From Endozoicomonas sp. Mp262 (lineage in GTDB: Bacteria; Pseudomonadota; Gammaproteobacteria; Pseudomonadales; Endozoicomonadaceae), in contig NZ_CP092489.1 in assembly GCF_025643335.1 (NCBI RefSeq), positions 319,501-383,500 of the forward strand: DNA of 64,000 nt, given 5' to 3'. Positions 52,383-61,365 of the stretch are shown here, piece by piece (positions within the stretch are counted from its first letter, which is position 1; every line of letters begins with the position of its first letter). The notes beneath the pieces are model-generated. The model was not told where the DNA came from and ran no database searches. It saw only the letters and a list, made by a program, of their open reading frames with translations. The position numbers and the translations under genes were made by a program.

Positions 52383-52506
52383 GAACCGGATTTCCTTCTA
52401 GTTAGTAACCTCAATAGGTATTAAAATAAGTCCTAACAAAAACAAGGCGATTGAACGCACCCTCCAAGAAGCCGCCTTAAGAGCTTGACAAAAACAGGGA
52501 CTATTT

Positions 52507-53223
52507 ATGCTTTCTCGTTTTTCCATACTGACATTCTCAGCTTCACTGTTATTGAGCATCAATGCATCGGCAGCGCTGTCACTGGACAGAATGATCGTCT
52601 ACTTCGATCCCGATAAGGCACCCCGGCAGGATATTATTGTTTCAAACCCCGACAACGAAACCCTGTACCTGCAAACAGAAGTCTACGAAGTCAAAAACCC
52701 CGGCAGTGATGATGAGGATCGGGTTAGAATCACCGATCCCGAAAAGATGAAACTGCTAACCACCCCCAACAAGGCCATTATTCCAGCCAACAGCCGCAAA
52801 ACCGTACGACTGGTGAGTCTTGAAAAGCCTACAAAAAACGAACTGGTTTATCGGGTGACCTTCAAGCCGGTGGTGGGCGACCTGGAAGCCAGCCAGACCG
52901 CCATCAAACTGCTAATTGCCTACCAGACCCTGATATTTATCCGCCCGGATAACCCAAAATATAATGTTTCTGCCAAACAGCAGGGTAACCAGCTGGTCTT
53001 TACCAACTCCGGCAATATCAATGCGGTTATGAGAAATGGTCAGTACTGCACCACCCAAAAAGACGACAGTTGTAAATCTATATCCGACACCACCCGTATC
53101 TATGCTGGACAAAGCTGGAGCCTGGCTATTCCATCAGGGGCCGTACGGGTAAAATATGGATTATTTGACGGGGCTTTTGAAAAGACTCAGGAGTTTGCGG
53201 TGAAGCAAGTATCCAATTCTTGA
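52507..53223 (+). CDS. Fimbrial periplasmic chaperone (CfaA/TcfA-like)
   Basis: A 238-residue chaperone of the alternate chaperone-usher class. Signal peptide FSASLLLSINASA, then an Ig-like domain 1 with SLDRMIVYFDPDKAPRQDIIVSN and the conserved Arg/Lys region (SRKTVRLVSLEK) that anchors the subunit strand, and domain 2 (about 125-235). It caps pilin subunits in the periplasm and brings them to the usher. On the + strand, opposite to usher and pilins, separated from them by repeats. No truncation. Confidence 0.88.
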   Translation: MLSRFSILTFSASLLLSINASAALSLDRMIVYFDPDKAPRQDIIVSNPDNETLYLQTEVYEVKNPGSDDEDRVRITDPEKMKLLTTPNKAIIPANSRKTVRLVSLEKPTKNELVYRVTFKPVVGDLEASQTAIKLLIAYQTLIFIRPDNPKYNVSAKQQGNQLVFTNSGNINAVMRNGQYCTTQKDDSCKSISDTTRIYAGQSWSLAIPSGAVRVKYGLFDGAFEKTQEFAVKQVSNS

Positions 53224-53230
53224 GCTTACT

Positions 53231-53256
53231 CTCGTTCCCGGGAGTACGGGAACGAG
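53231..53256. repeat. Palindrome of the CTCGTTCCC family
   Basis: Perfect 10-bp arms CTCGTTCCCG / CGGGAACGAG between the convergent chaperone and coiled-coil genes; could also work as a bidirectional terminator. Confidence 0.6.
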
Positions 53257-53262
53257 TCCGGA

Positions 53263-53613
53263 TCATTCCAGCCTAAGGGCTTGCCTGAGCATAGCCTTAA
53301 TCTCTGCTACATCGGACTCAAGGTGATCTATACCACTCTCCAGACGATCCATTCGCCTCTTCATATCTGCTATATCACTTTGCATATTGACCATATCTTT
53401 TTGCATCACCTCAAGCTTACACTCCAGCCGCAGGGTTCGCTCATCCACCCGCTTGATATATTCGTGATCCTCACGAACCAGGTGCAGCAACCCCCTCTGC
53501 AAGTCATTCCAGACTTTTTCCCGAACCTCATCCCGATGCAGCATATTCTTTTTAATCACATCAACCTCAGCTTCCAACTTATACAGCCGTTGTTCTGTAT
53601 TAAGGTCAGTCAT
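53263..53613 (-). CDS. Small coiled-coil protein
   Basis: A 116-residue coiled-coil protein almost throughout (LYKLEAEVDVIKKNM ... MQSDIADMKRRMDRLESGID). No signal peptide or membrane segment. ATG at 53613 is preferred (GGAGCAGGTA upstream) over an upstream start at 53733. A TATACT box lies 45-50 bp upstream, as at the two related small genes (58639, 60242). Function unknown; similar stand-alone coiled coils occur scattered in this region. Confidence 0.65.
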   Translation of the reverse strand: MTDLNTEQRLYKLEAEVDVIKKNMLHRDEVREKVWNDLQRGLLHLVREDHEYIKRVDERTLRLECKLEVMQKDMVNMQSDIADMKRRMDRLESGIDHLESDVAEIKAMLRQALRLE

Positions 53614-53722
53614 TACCTGCTCCGCTGAATACTGGTGATTTGACCAAGTACAGCAGGAGTATAGTTCAGGCTGATGGACTGCAAGGTCAATTTTTATGCT
53701 GTCTCCTCCCCCCTCGTTCCCA

Positions 53723-54883
53723 TCAAGTTGCACCTACCATAACAGTCACCGTATCGGTATAAATACCCGGCGTTGGCACATCCTCTTTTTTAATCCGAAC
53801 CCGGATGGCGGCATTGTTCTCGGTATAACTTTTACAATCCACACTTTCATGACCATTGAAGTCTATCTGCTGAAAAGGCCCGGTTTGCGGGGTGGCACTG
53901 TCCAGCTCGCCAATACTCTGGGCAAATAGCACCTCATAGCCCACTGAATTGCCGCCATTTTTCAAAATAAACTGCCCGTAATCATTTTGTCCCCACACCC
54001 GGGCAACATAATAACGGGGGTCACGGCTGACATGGATACAAAAATCCATCTGGTCTGAATAGTAGGCCTGCCCCGGAAAGTCCCTGGAATCCATTGCCAG
54101 GTCCCTCAGGCCACTGACCCGGTATTTGGGCGGGTAATTCAGCTTTATTTTTACCGCTTCCGCACTGTATTTTTCAAAGGGATAAATATTCTCATTCTTT
54201 CTGGCCAGAACCTCGCCATTCACATAAAACCGCAGGTAGGGGTCATCGCTCATGGCAATCCGTTTCAGCTCTTCAATATTATTCAGCTTGATGGTATAGG
54301 TGGCCTCGATCAGGGCTGAAGACCCATTGCCATGGTCAAAGCCATTACCCTTGTCACTGCCGTGGGTCCAGCCCCCTGCCGGGGTAATGGGTTTATTATG
54401 CTTGCCATTGGGTTTAACCCTGGGAGCGGTTCCATTAAAGGCCATCACTCCCTGAAGGCGGGATACATTGAGCTGGTTCGGGTTGTAGACCCCGTCATCA
54501 GAGATGGCCAGCCGGTAGTTGGCCTGGGAGCTGCTGGCACAGCTGGCGCCGGTGCAGGCACGGTAGTGGACGGTAAAGGTGTGGGTGATGGTGGTGACGG
54601 AGTCATCATAAGTTTCCAGGTCAATAGCACCACCAACAGTGTCAATAAACTCAAATATGGCCCAGGCCCGGGGACCCACTGCCAGCAGCATCAGGGTCAG
54701 CAGGCACCGTATCAGCGGTTGCCAGCGCCCCTGACGGGAGTACCTTTCCCTCGTTCCCAGCGTTCCCGCTGGGAACGAGTCTGAAAACTCTGTGCCTCTG
54801 TGCCTCCGTGGTAAAAAAAATGTTGCTACAGCCCCGAGAGCCTGGCAACGAGAGAAGAAACCCGTCATAGAAGCCTTCATCAC
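53723..54883 (-). CDS. Fimbrial tip protein (CfaE-like) with repeats in the leader
   Basis: A 386-residue protein, translated directly after the usher (ATG one base past its TAA, RBS GGGGGAG). The mature protein from about residue 76 resembles CFA/I-type tip adhesins: FEFIDTVGGAIDLETYD, a region with the ACTGASCASSS disulphide, and a C-terminal domain ending in a pilin-like strand (GIYTDTVTVMVGAT). The leader is 75 residues instead of ~25: residues 1-12 (MMKASMTGFFSR) and 54-75 (WQPLIRCLLTLMLLAVGPRAWA) would together form a normal signal peptide, but residues 13-53 are translations of two dispersed repeats (54750-54812). Export may therefore be impaired. Confidence 0.75.
   Translation of the reverse strand: MMKASMTGFFSRCQALGAVATFFLPRRHRGTEFSDSFPAGTLGTRERYSRQGRWQPLIRCLLTLMLLAVGPRAWAIFEFIDTVGGAIDLETYDDSVTTITHTFTVHYRACTGASCASSSQANYRLAISDDGVYNPNQLNVSRLQGVMAFNGTAPRVKPNGKHNKPITPAGGWTHGSDKGNGFDHGNGSSALIEATYTIKLNNIEELKRIAMSDDPYLRFYVNGEVLARKNENIYPFEKYSAEAVKIKLNYPPKYRVSGLRDLAMDSRDFPGQAYYSDQMDFCIHVSRDPRYYVARVWGQNDYGQFILKNGGNSVGYEVLFAQSIGELDSATPQTGPFQQIDFNGHESVDCKSYTENNAAIRVRIKKEDVPTPGIYTDTVTVMVGAT
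54750..54812. repeat. Two dispersed repeats inside the tip-protein gene
   Basis: A perfect 30-bp palindrome (13-bp arms CTCGTTCCCAGCG / CGCTGGGAACGAG, 54750-54779) followed by a half copy of the CACAGAGG family (54786-54812). Both lie in frame within the leader region of the tip-protein gene. Confidence 0.85.
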
Positions 54884-57472
54884 TTACTCCCCCACCGTTA
54901 CCGCAAGCTGGACAGCTTCCGGCTGATCCGCTATTTCCAGTTCAGGTACTGCACAATCAGACCTGGCCAGATCAATGGTTCCCATTCTCAATACATTACC
55001 CTGCCGCTTCTCCGGTATTGGCAACTCACAAACTTTGCCATCCTCCAGCACCACATCAATCATCTTTTTATCAGTACGCAGCTCTAGCTGGAACAAACCA
55101 TAGTCATCACTGTCTGCGGGGCGCAACCCGCCTTTTATCTGTGCGCCATAGACCGGCTCACCGCCCTGCACCAGACGACCAAACAACAATTGCAGGGCCA
55201 CGGCATCATAATCCAACGAGACCACATTGCCCGGATATAAAGTCACCTTGCGCTCCCGCTCATCAAAGTCATAAAGCGCCGTGCCCACCGGGCTGATGGT
55301 CACCGTATATTGCTCATAGGGATTCAAGGGCACCAGCGATGGACGGCCCACCACGGCATAACCACGACGCTGCCCGTTTACCTTCACATCAAAGACATCC
55401 CCATCCTCACCATTGACGTTAACCATCAGGGCGCTATCGGCACTGTGCTCCCCCCCCAGGGCAACATGACTGCCATCAGTCATAAAGCTGCTGCGGAAGC
55501 TGGCGGAATAACTGGTGGTGGTATTGCTATTGCCCACCACATGATTCAGGGCCAGGTCGCCCCGGCCCCAGCTGTTGCCCACTTCCAGCCGGGCATCGTA
55601 GCGTTCGTCACCGGTGCCTGCCTCGGCACCGAAATCCGCCCGCACCGTGCTATCAAAAATCTCCTTATCTTCCCAGGTGGCGGCCACCCGCATTCGTTCA
55701 CTGCTGGTATTGCCGGTATCACGCCAGTTACGCTGGGCCTTGGGTGTAGCCCGCCAGCTCCAGTGGTCATCCCGCAGGCGGAAGTTAAAGCTGAGCAGCG
55801 CCACCTTATCATCATTGGACTGGCTGTAGCTGGCATCCATATCAATATCCAGATTTTCCAAACGATAGAGGCTGGTACGATAGGCGACAGTATGGGTACG
55901 GGTGGCCTCTTCCTCGCCGGTTTTAGTGTCGCTGTAACGGTAGCTGGCGTTGCCGTTATAAAAAGGTGCTGACATTGAGTAACTGCTTTGCCGGAATGAT
56001 TCACCGAGCAGGGCGGGGTAATCAGTATTTTCAGTGGCTACGGTATAGTCATCATTCCAGAGCTGGCGATAACTGGCATTAAGGGAAACCACATTCCAGG
56101 TGGCCCGGCCAATGACGCTGACACCATAGGCACCGCCACTGCCCACCATGACAGAGGGTGAAATTTCATAGCCATAGCCAATATTGAACAGCCCGGCTTC
56201 AATCAAGCTGTTTTCTGAATTCACGGCAGCACTGACGGTGGTGGCGATAGTATCAGTCAGACGACGACTGACTCCTGCACGAGCCAGCAGCTGTTTAGTC
56301 ATTTCCGGCAGGGTTTCTTCATTGGTGCGATCCATCACCTGACCCGCTTCCATAAAGTAGCGCCACTCACCCTCTGGTGGTAAATCAAACTGTTTGGCAA
56401 AGAAGCGGTTTTCGGTTCTGATGGGGTTACCCTGTTCATCCAGGATTTTTATCTCCACATCGTAGGCACCGGAGGGAAAGCCGGTGGTATCAAGCTGCTG
56501 GCTTCCCGCCTCGAGGAAGTAAGAGGCAATTAAGCGGTTATCCTTGCGAACCTCAACCCTGCCACGGGTGGGCAGGAATAAATCCAACGGTGTTCCGCCA
56601 GAAAAACTGGTATCTGCCCGGGTGTTATCAGAACTTCCCAGCCGAACCCCTGTTAAAATCCGGTCTGAGGTAAAGCTCAGGCCAAAGCCTTCGCTTCGCA
56701 TCAGGCCCGCACGGTAACGTACCCCTTCAAATTCCCGCTGGCCGTAGAGTGAGTCCACGGAGAAGTGTTGTTTTTTTGAATAGTCCCAGCTGGTATAAAG
56801 GCTATTTTCCCCCTTGGCAAAAACACTGGTTCCATAAACGGTGTAATCATCGCTGTCCGCTGTGTTGGTGCTGTTATCTCCCTTGGTGCCGGAAAATGCG
56901 GCGGCAAAGTTTTGCATAAAGGAGTAATCCGCATCCGAGGGCGGCAGGTATTTGCTTACCTCGGCAGAACGGGTTACCAAAAACCGTGGGTTAACAAATA
57001 CATCCACCCGAAATCGGCTTTCATCAAAGATGACGCTGGTGATGACCGGTTCCATCAGGCCACAGTCAGCTTGCCCCTGTCGGAAACAGACTTTGTCCCC
57101 ATTGGTATCCAGTTCCCCGTTAAGCTCCCGGGTAATCAGTAATGGGTCATCAATATCGCTAATAAGCCGGACAATGGCAGCGGGGTTGGAGAGTCGAATG
57201 GTTTTGGGGGTGTAGGTGGCGAGCTGGGAGCCAAGATAGCGGTTGCCGTAGTAGATATCCACCAGGGATCGCTGGGGTTTCGACAATTCCTCAAAACCGG
57301 GCGGAACCTGTGCCTGCGCTAAAAACAATGGTTGCCCCGCTACTCCCTCCATGCCACCAGGTATCGAAGAACCTGCCCCCTGTGCCTGGGAAACAGTAAG
57401 CGGCAAAAGGCTGGCTAATACTAAATGCCTCCCTGTTTTTTTTCTCACTGCATGCTTCCCCCAATTGACCAC
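54884..57472 (-). CDS. Outer-membrane usher (CfaC/TcfC-like)
   Basis: An 862-residue usher that forms the outer-membrane pore for fimbrial secretion and assembly. Signal peptide region HLVLASLLPLTVSQAQG; N-terminal domain (about 50-180); TcfC-type middle beta-barrel (about 200-650) with many alternating strands; E-set-like domain around 640-780; C-terminal region with VCELPIPEKRQGNVLRM. Belongs to the alternate CU (alpha) clade, separate from FimD. Full length, no frameshift. In order on this strand: pilins, usher, tip protein. Confidence 0.9.
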   Translation of the reverse strand: MVNWGKHAVRKKTGRHLVLASLLPLTVSQAQGAGSSIPGGMEGVAGQPLFLAQAQVPPGFEELSKPQRSLVDIYYGNRYLGSQLATYTPKTIRLSNPAAIVRLISDIDDPLLITRELNGELDTNGDKVCFRQGQADCGLMEPVITSVIFDESRFRVDVFVNPRFLVTRSAEVSKYLPPSDADYSFMQNFAAAFSGTKGDNSTNTADSDDYTVYGTSVFAKGENSLYTSWDYSKKQHFSVDSLYGQREFEGVRYRAGLMRSEGFGLSFTSDRILTGVRLGSSDNTRADTSFSGGTPLDLFLPTRGRVEVRKDNRLIASYFLEAGSQQLDTTGFPSGAYDVEIKILDEQGNPIRTENRFFAKQFDLPPEGEWRYFMEAGQVMDRTNEETLPEMTKQLLARAGVSRRLTDTIATTVSAAVNSENSLIEAGLFNIGYGYEISPSVMVGSGGAYGVSVIGRATWNVVSLNASYRQLWNDDYTVATENTDYPALLGESFRQSSYSMSAPFYNGNASYRYSDTKTGEEEATRTHTVAYRTSLYRLENLDIDMDASYSQSNDDKVALLSFNFRLRDDHWSWRATPKAQRNWRDTGNTSSERMRVAATWEDKEIFDSTVRADFGAEAGTGDERYDARLEVGNSWGRGDLALNHVVGNSNTTTSYSASFRSSFMTDGSHVALGGEHSADSALMVNVNGEDGDVFDVKVNGQRRGYAVVGRPSLVPLNPYEQYTVTISPVGTALYDFDERERKVTLYPGNVVSLDYDAVALQLLFGRLVQGGEPVYGAQIKGGLRPADSDDYGLFQLELRTDKKMIDVVLEDGKVCELPIPEKRQGNVLRMGTIDLARSDCAVPELEIADQPEAVQLAVTVGE

Positions 57473-57509
57473 TTATAGTTTTTATACCCGGCAAACATTC
57501 TAGCCCTAG

Positions 57510-57664
57510 CTCGCTCCCGGTATCCTGGGGGTGTTGCGAAACTTAATGCCTCGTTCCCAGCGTCAAAGACCGTAGATGGTCTGAATGCAGACGGGTGTTA
57601 CCAGCTAGCACCGCACTTGCGGTCAGGGGAGGTATGCATTCCCAGGCGGGAGCCTGGGAACGAG
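57510..57664. repeat. Dispersed repeat, CTCGTTCCCAGC family (with 116-bp core)
   Basis: Core 57549-57664 matches 52267-52382 over the full 116 bp. It lies between the usher and the major pilin gene. Confidence 0.8.
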
Positions 57665-57666
57665 TT

Positions 57667-57709
57667 CAAAAATAAATAAGGCAGGAGACAAGGCCCTGTC
57701 CCCCGCCTT
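57667..57709 (-). terminator. Terminator after the major pilin gene
   Basis: On the minus strand: stem AAGGCGGGGGAC / GTCTCCTGCCTT with a short loop, followed by ATTTATTTTT. It is placed after the pilin gene and before the usher, so pilin would be made in excess of usher. Confidence 0.7.
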
Positions 57710-57759
57710 TACGGTATTTTTATTTTTATCTCGTTCCCGGGCGGGTACTCGGGAAGGCG

Positions 57760-58323
57760 TTAGTTGACGGCTACTGTCACAGTCACAGTATCGTTATATA
57801 CACCAGGGTCAGCATTGCCGATATCCGTTCCGTCAGCCCTTACCCATATGGTTGAGTTTGTGGTGCCAGGCACACATTCTGCGTCAGTTAGAACTGTGGT
57901 GAAATTATCCGGGTATTGCACCCCGTTAAGCAGCTCTTCTCCATCACCGATACTGGCGACACCTTTTAGATCATCCTCGAAATACACTTGATAACCAATT
58001 TTGGTGGTCACTGCACCACCGGCAGACATTTCAAAATTGCCGCTGGAATTAGAGGCGGTGATTCTGTAATCACCTGTTCCTGCCCGACCCACGCAAACAT
58101 TCTGTGCCCCAAGGTAATCGCCGGAGCCATCCTCAATAAAGCCAGCCAATACCATATCATCAAGGTTATTGATAACAATGTTATCCTGCTTATTTAAACT
58201 GACTTCAAAGTCCCCCTGACTAGAGCCTGGTCCCACTGTACCTTGATTCGCAGCCATAGCCCCGGCACTCACCGTACCAACAGCCACAGCCAACGCTAAT
58301 GAATGTAAACATAATAGTTTCAC
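57760..58323 (-). CDS. Major fimbrial subunit (CfaB/spore-coat-U-like)
   Basis: A 187-residue exported pilin with a clear signal peptide (LALAVAVGTVSAGAMA). The mature part begins with a donor-like strand rich in Gly/Ser (NQGTVGPGSSQGDFEVSL), has two Cys (QNVCVGR and DAECVPG) that probably form one disulphide, and ends in TVTVTVAVN, the terminal strand of pilins. As the first gene before the terminator and with the strongest signal peptide it is probably the main shaft subunit. Assignment by sequence pattern and context. Confidence 0.75.
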   Translation of the reverse strand: MKLLCLHSLALAVAVGTVSAGAMAANQGTVGPGSSQGDFEVSLNKQDNIVINNLDDMVLAGFIEDGSGDYLGAQNVCVGRAGTGDYRITASNSSGNFEMSAGGAVTTKIGYQVYFEDDLKGVASIGDGEELLNGVQYPDNFTTVLTDAECVPGTTNSTIWVRADGTDIGNADPGVYNDTVTVTVAVN

Positions 58324-58638
58324 AGCCGTATCCTCCCTGAAATGGAATTACAATATGTACCCCTACACGCCTTATCGCCACATCCCGCAATCCTTGCAGA
58401 AATCACGCAAAGCTTTACTATAACTAATACAGATTTACACCAGTTTGTGCGTAGTATTTCCAACCCCTTAACATAACTTATAACACAGCAATATCGTCGC
58501 TTAAACATGTTTTTATTTGCGTATTAAAAACTCTCAATCCTGCAAGTGCGGCGTTTCTTCGTTCCCAGCGGGGAACGGCAGCAGGATTTTTATTTCTGCC
58601 TATACTTCCTGAACAGTTAACAAAAACAGGTCATCACT
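58324..58638. other. Intergenic region between divergent pilin and coiled-coil genes
   Basis: 315 bp. It holds the promoter of the pilin gene (not resolved), a short CGTTCCCAGCGGGGAACG palindrome (58559-58576) and, for the + strand, TATACT at 58601 before the coiled-coil gene. No gene supported. Confidence 0.6.
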
Positions 58639-58884
58639 ATGTCACTTGAAGCAAGAGTTACCACATTAGAGTACAAGGTGGATCAGCTTGAGCAGGCGTT
58701 TCAAAAGAACAATTCAATCCTTGAGGCCACCCACGGTGTGGTGGCACTCATACTGAAAGAGCAGCGGGAGCGATTTGATAAGCAGGAGGTGTTTAATCAG
58801 AGACAGGAGGCATTCAACCAAACCGTCAATGAGAACTTCAAACAGATAGAGCTGCTGATTCGTCAGCTACATCCCAACCATTAA
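58639..58884 (+). CDS. Small coiled-coil protein
   Basis: An 81-residue protein, coiled coil from MSLEARVTTLEYKVDQLEQAF, then a short hydrophobic stretch (GVVALILK) and a second coil (QRQEAFNQTVNENFKQIELL). Promoter-like TATACTTCCTG 38 bp upstream, similar to that of the 60242 gene; ATG with ACAGGTC upstream. Probably paralogous with 60242 and 53263. Function unknown. Confidence 0.65.
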   Translation: MSLEARVTTLEYKVDQLEQAFQKNNSILEATHGVVALILKEQRERFDKQEVFNQRQEAFNQTVNENFKQIELLIRQLHPNH

Positions 58885-58992
58885 CCCCTCGCCCCCGGTG
58901 TCAAAGACCATGGATGGTGTGAATGAAAAATACAAGGATAGTTTTCTGCCCGCGGGAATGCATACGGATATCTCAGACACCGTTGCCTGCTA

Positions 58993-59589
58993 TCACTCCG
59001 CTGCCACCGTCAAAGTCAGTTCATCACTGTAAGCGCCGACATTTTTCTGGTTAAAGTTAATATTACCGGCAAGGCGCAGACGTAACTCCATATTGGCACT
59101 GGCTTCCGAGCAGTCAGGGATATCTGTCTCACGGGCATTAGCGGCAGCAAAATCCGGGGTAGGCACACCCGCCGTCAGTCCGCCAAGGCTCTCCTGACCT
59201 CCCTGCCCCACCACTTCCACAAGGTACTCAATACCTTCTGCATCACCAGGCAAGACATTTTCAACCGTGGATGAGTGGGCGAGGACAAAGCGGCCATTAC
59301 TAGCACTTCTATTGCTGTCAGCCACCAGCGTCACAGTGGCTGTATTATGGAAAATACAAAACCACTGTCGTTGATCCTGAAACCCGAAGGTTTCATCAAA
59401 GCCGCCAAAGTCTATATTGGTCAATGCCAAAGGAAATCCGATTTGAGCCAGGGGCGGGATAAGCAGCTCAATATCAAAGTCACCGGATGATAAATCATCG
59501 GTGGCTTCCACCGGGTTGTTGGCGGCAAAGAGAGAGCTACTCCAGATGAGGGATAAACTGGCGATCCAGCCACGGGGCTTTATTATCAT
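58993..59589 (-). CDS. Second fimbrial subunit-like protein
   Basis: A 198-residue exported protein with signal peptide (WIASLSLIWSSSLFAA). The mature part begins with a strand rich in Pro/Asp (DLSSGDFDIELLIPPLAQIG), has two Cys (WFCIFHN and IPDCSEA) and ends DELTLTVAAE, a typical pilin last strand. First gene of the minus-strand cluster, upstream of the major pilin. Likely a minor pilin or alternative shaft subunit. Confidence 0.7.
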   Translation of the reverse strand: MIIKPRGWIASLSLIWSSSLFAANNPVEATDDLSSGDFDIELLIPPLAQIGFPLALTNIDFGGFDETFGFQDQRQWFCIFHNTATVTLVADSNRSASNGRFVLAHSSTVENVLPGDAEGIEYLVEVVGQGGQESLGGLTAGVPTPDFAAANARETDIPDCSEASANMELRLRLAGNINFNQKNVGAYSDELTLTVAAE

Positions 59590-59684
59590 TATTTTAAGCC
59601 TTTTTTAGACAAAGGGTATCAGTGACCACCGCGCCATGACAATAGTGTTAAAATGCCCTTAGATGTCACTGAAAACACTGAAAA

Positions 59685-60158
59685 ATGCTTGATATTGTTT
59701 TATACCAGCCTGAGATTCCCCCCAATACCGGTAATATTATCCGCCTTTGTGCCAATACCGGTTTCACCCTTCACCTGATCAAGCCCCTGGGCTTTGACCT
59801 GGATAACCAGCGCCTGAAACGGGCCGGGCTGGATTACCATGAATATGCCAATCTTCAACTTCACGAAAGCTACGAGGATTACCTGGCCACTGCAAAACCC
59901 GAGCGGGTCTTTGCCTTAAGCACCAAGGGGCATCAGTGTTACTCGAAAACCCGCTTTAAAAAAGGGGATGCATTAATGTTTGGCCCGGAAACCCGGGGGC
60001 TGCCCGATGATATCCGTAACAGCCTGCCCGCTAGCCAGGTGCTGAAACTACCCATGCTTCCCGATAGCCGCAGCCTGAACCTGTCCAATACGGTGGCTAT
60101 TATGGTTTATGAGTCCTGGCGACAGCTATCATTTGAAGGATCAGCGGTAATTGACTGA
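59685..60158 (+). CDS. trmL: tRNA 2'-O-methyltransferase TrmL
   Basis: A 157-residue SPOUT methyltransferase modifying C34/U34 of tRNA-Leu. [20 protein letters not shown] at the start, [11 protein letters not shown] and the knot region [22 protein letters not shown], all typical. Core gene; normally beside secB or ntrC in this group, and here separated from ntrC by the fimbrial locus. Confidence 0.95.
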   Translation: MLDIVLYQPEIPPNTGNIIRLCANTGFTLHLIKPLGFDLDNQRLKRAGLDYHEYANLQLHESYEDYLATAKPERVFALSTKGHQCYSKTRFKKGDALMFGPETRGLPDDIRNSLPASQVLKLPMLPDSRSLNLSNTVAIMVYESWRQLSFEGSAVID

Positions 60159-60241
60159 ATTACCAGTTAATTTTTTCATCGAGCTGCCACTGGCCATCTA
60201 TACTTCTCCTGCGTTAACCCAACAATAAGGTCATAAAAGCG

Positions 60242-60550
60242 ATGGTTTCAGATCTGCAATTTGCCCAGCTTGATGAGCGTGTCACCCGGCTGGAGTACTG
60301 GCGCACGCTCAAGGACGAGCATCTTGAGTACCTGATAAAGGAGCATAATGACCTGCTTCAGTTATTGCTGGAAAAAGTGGGTCAGTTTGAGGAAGTACAG
60401 CGACGGTTTGCATCCCGCCTGGACAGACAGCAGGAGCAACTGGATAGACAGCAGGAGCAAATAGAGAAGATGGTCACTAAAGATGATTTTAACAGCTTTA
60501 AGGCTGATGTTATGACAACACTGCAACAACTGTTAAATCGTCAACACTGA
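60242..60550 (+). CDS. Small coiled-coil protein
   Basis: A 102-residue coiled-coil protein with a near-exact heptad repeat (LDRQQEQLDRQQEQIEKM). No signal peptide. TATACTTCTCCTG lies 43 bp upstream and matches the upstream of the 58639 gene in several blocks (TATACTTC, GTTAAC, AGGTCAT). It follows trmL by 83 bp. Function unknown. Confidence 0.65.
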   Translation: MVSDLQFAQLDERVTRLEYWRTLKDEHLEYLIKEHNDLLQLLLEKVGQFEEVQRRFASRLDRQQEQLDRQQEQIEKMVTKDDFNSFKADVMTTLQQLLNRQH

Positions 60551-60620
60551 AAAACAGGTCTGCATTCCCAGGGAGGAGAGGGGGTCGCAAAACCCACAGC
60601 GCAATGCCCTGTTTTTTTTG

Positions 60621-60815
60621 GAACTATGAAGGACACTAAGTACACCAAGGCTTTTCTTAAAATGCTTCGTGCTCTTCGTGTCCTTCGTGGTTTAAAAAAG
60701 CCTTTTACGACAACCTCCAAACCCTGGGAACTAGTGCAGGTAAGCGTGAATATCCATACAGTTATTGAATAAGTTTAAACCCGTATGCATTCCCAGCGGG
60801 GACGCTGGGAACGAG
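60621..60815. repeat. Repeat-rich gap between coiled-coil gene and secB
   Basis: The 311-bp gap 60551-60861 has no gene. It contains a diverged CACAGAGG-type hairpin (60621-60693, ending TCCTTCGTGG) and a GTATGCATTCCCAGCG / CGCTGGGAACGAG palindrome (60783-60815). Confidence 0.7.
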
Positions 60816-60861
60816 GCGCTTACTTGTATAGATATTAACGCTTAGAGGCACTAGGAACAAA

Positions 60862-61326
60862 TCAGTTAACCGCTTCCTGCCTGGCCTGTTCCTGCGCCTG
60901 CATGTACAGGGCATCGAAGTTTACAGGAGCCAGCATAATGGGAGGGAAGCTGCCTCTCAGTACCAGGTTGTCCACGGCTTCACGGGCATAAGGGAACAGG
61001 ATATTAGGGCAGAATGCACCCAGGGTACGGTGCAGTTCTTCTTCGTTCAGTCCTTTTGCCATGAAGACACCCGCCTGCTGAACTTCAACAACAAACGCAG
61101 TTTCTTTTTGCTCTTCCGGGCCGTTGTCCACAGTGATGGTCAGGGACAGCACCACTTCATACAGACCTTCTTCCAGGGCACTGTTGCTGGTGTTCAGGTC
61201 CAGCTTTACTTCTGGCTGCCACTGTTGCTGGAACATGGCAGGCGCCTTGGGGGATTCGAAGGAGAGGTCCTTCACATAAATACGTTGCAGGGCGAATTGA
61301 GCCTGCTCTTGCTGATTATCAGCCAT
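60862..61326 (-). CDS. secB: Protein-export chaperone SecB
   Basis: A 154-residue tetrameric chaperone delivering preproteins to Sec[17 protein letters not shown] and the conserved [14 protein letters not shown]-like block ([18 protein letters not shown]) near residue 108 identify it. Minus-strand operon grxC-secB direction with the rhodanese gene upstream. The gpsA gene that often follows is not here. Confidence 0.96.
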   Translation of the reverse strand: MADNQQEQAQFALQRIYVKDLSFESPKAPAMFQQQWQPEVKLDLNTSNSALEEGLYEVVLSLTITVDNGPEEQKETAFVVEVQQAGVFMAKGLNEEELHRTLGAFCPNILFPYAREAVDNLVLRGSFPPIMLAPVNFDALYMQAQEQARQEAVN

Positions 61327-61365
61327 TGTTACTTCCTTCTCTAATTAATACTTTTAAACGGCCCT

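Noticed and set aside
55310-55972. 220-aa ORF opposite to the usher
   Set aside because: Low-complexity antisense reading (His/Ile/Gly) of the usher barrel; no start signal.
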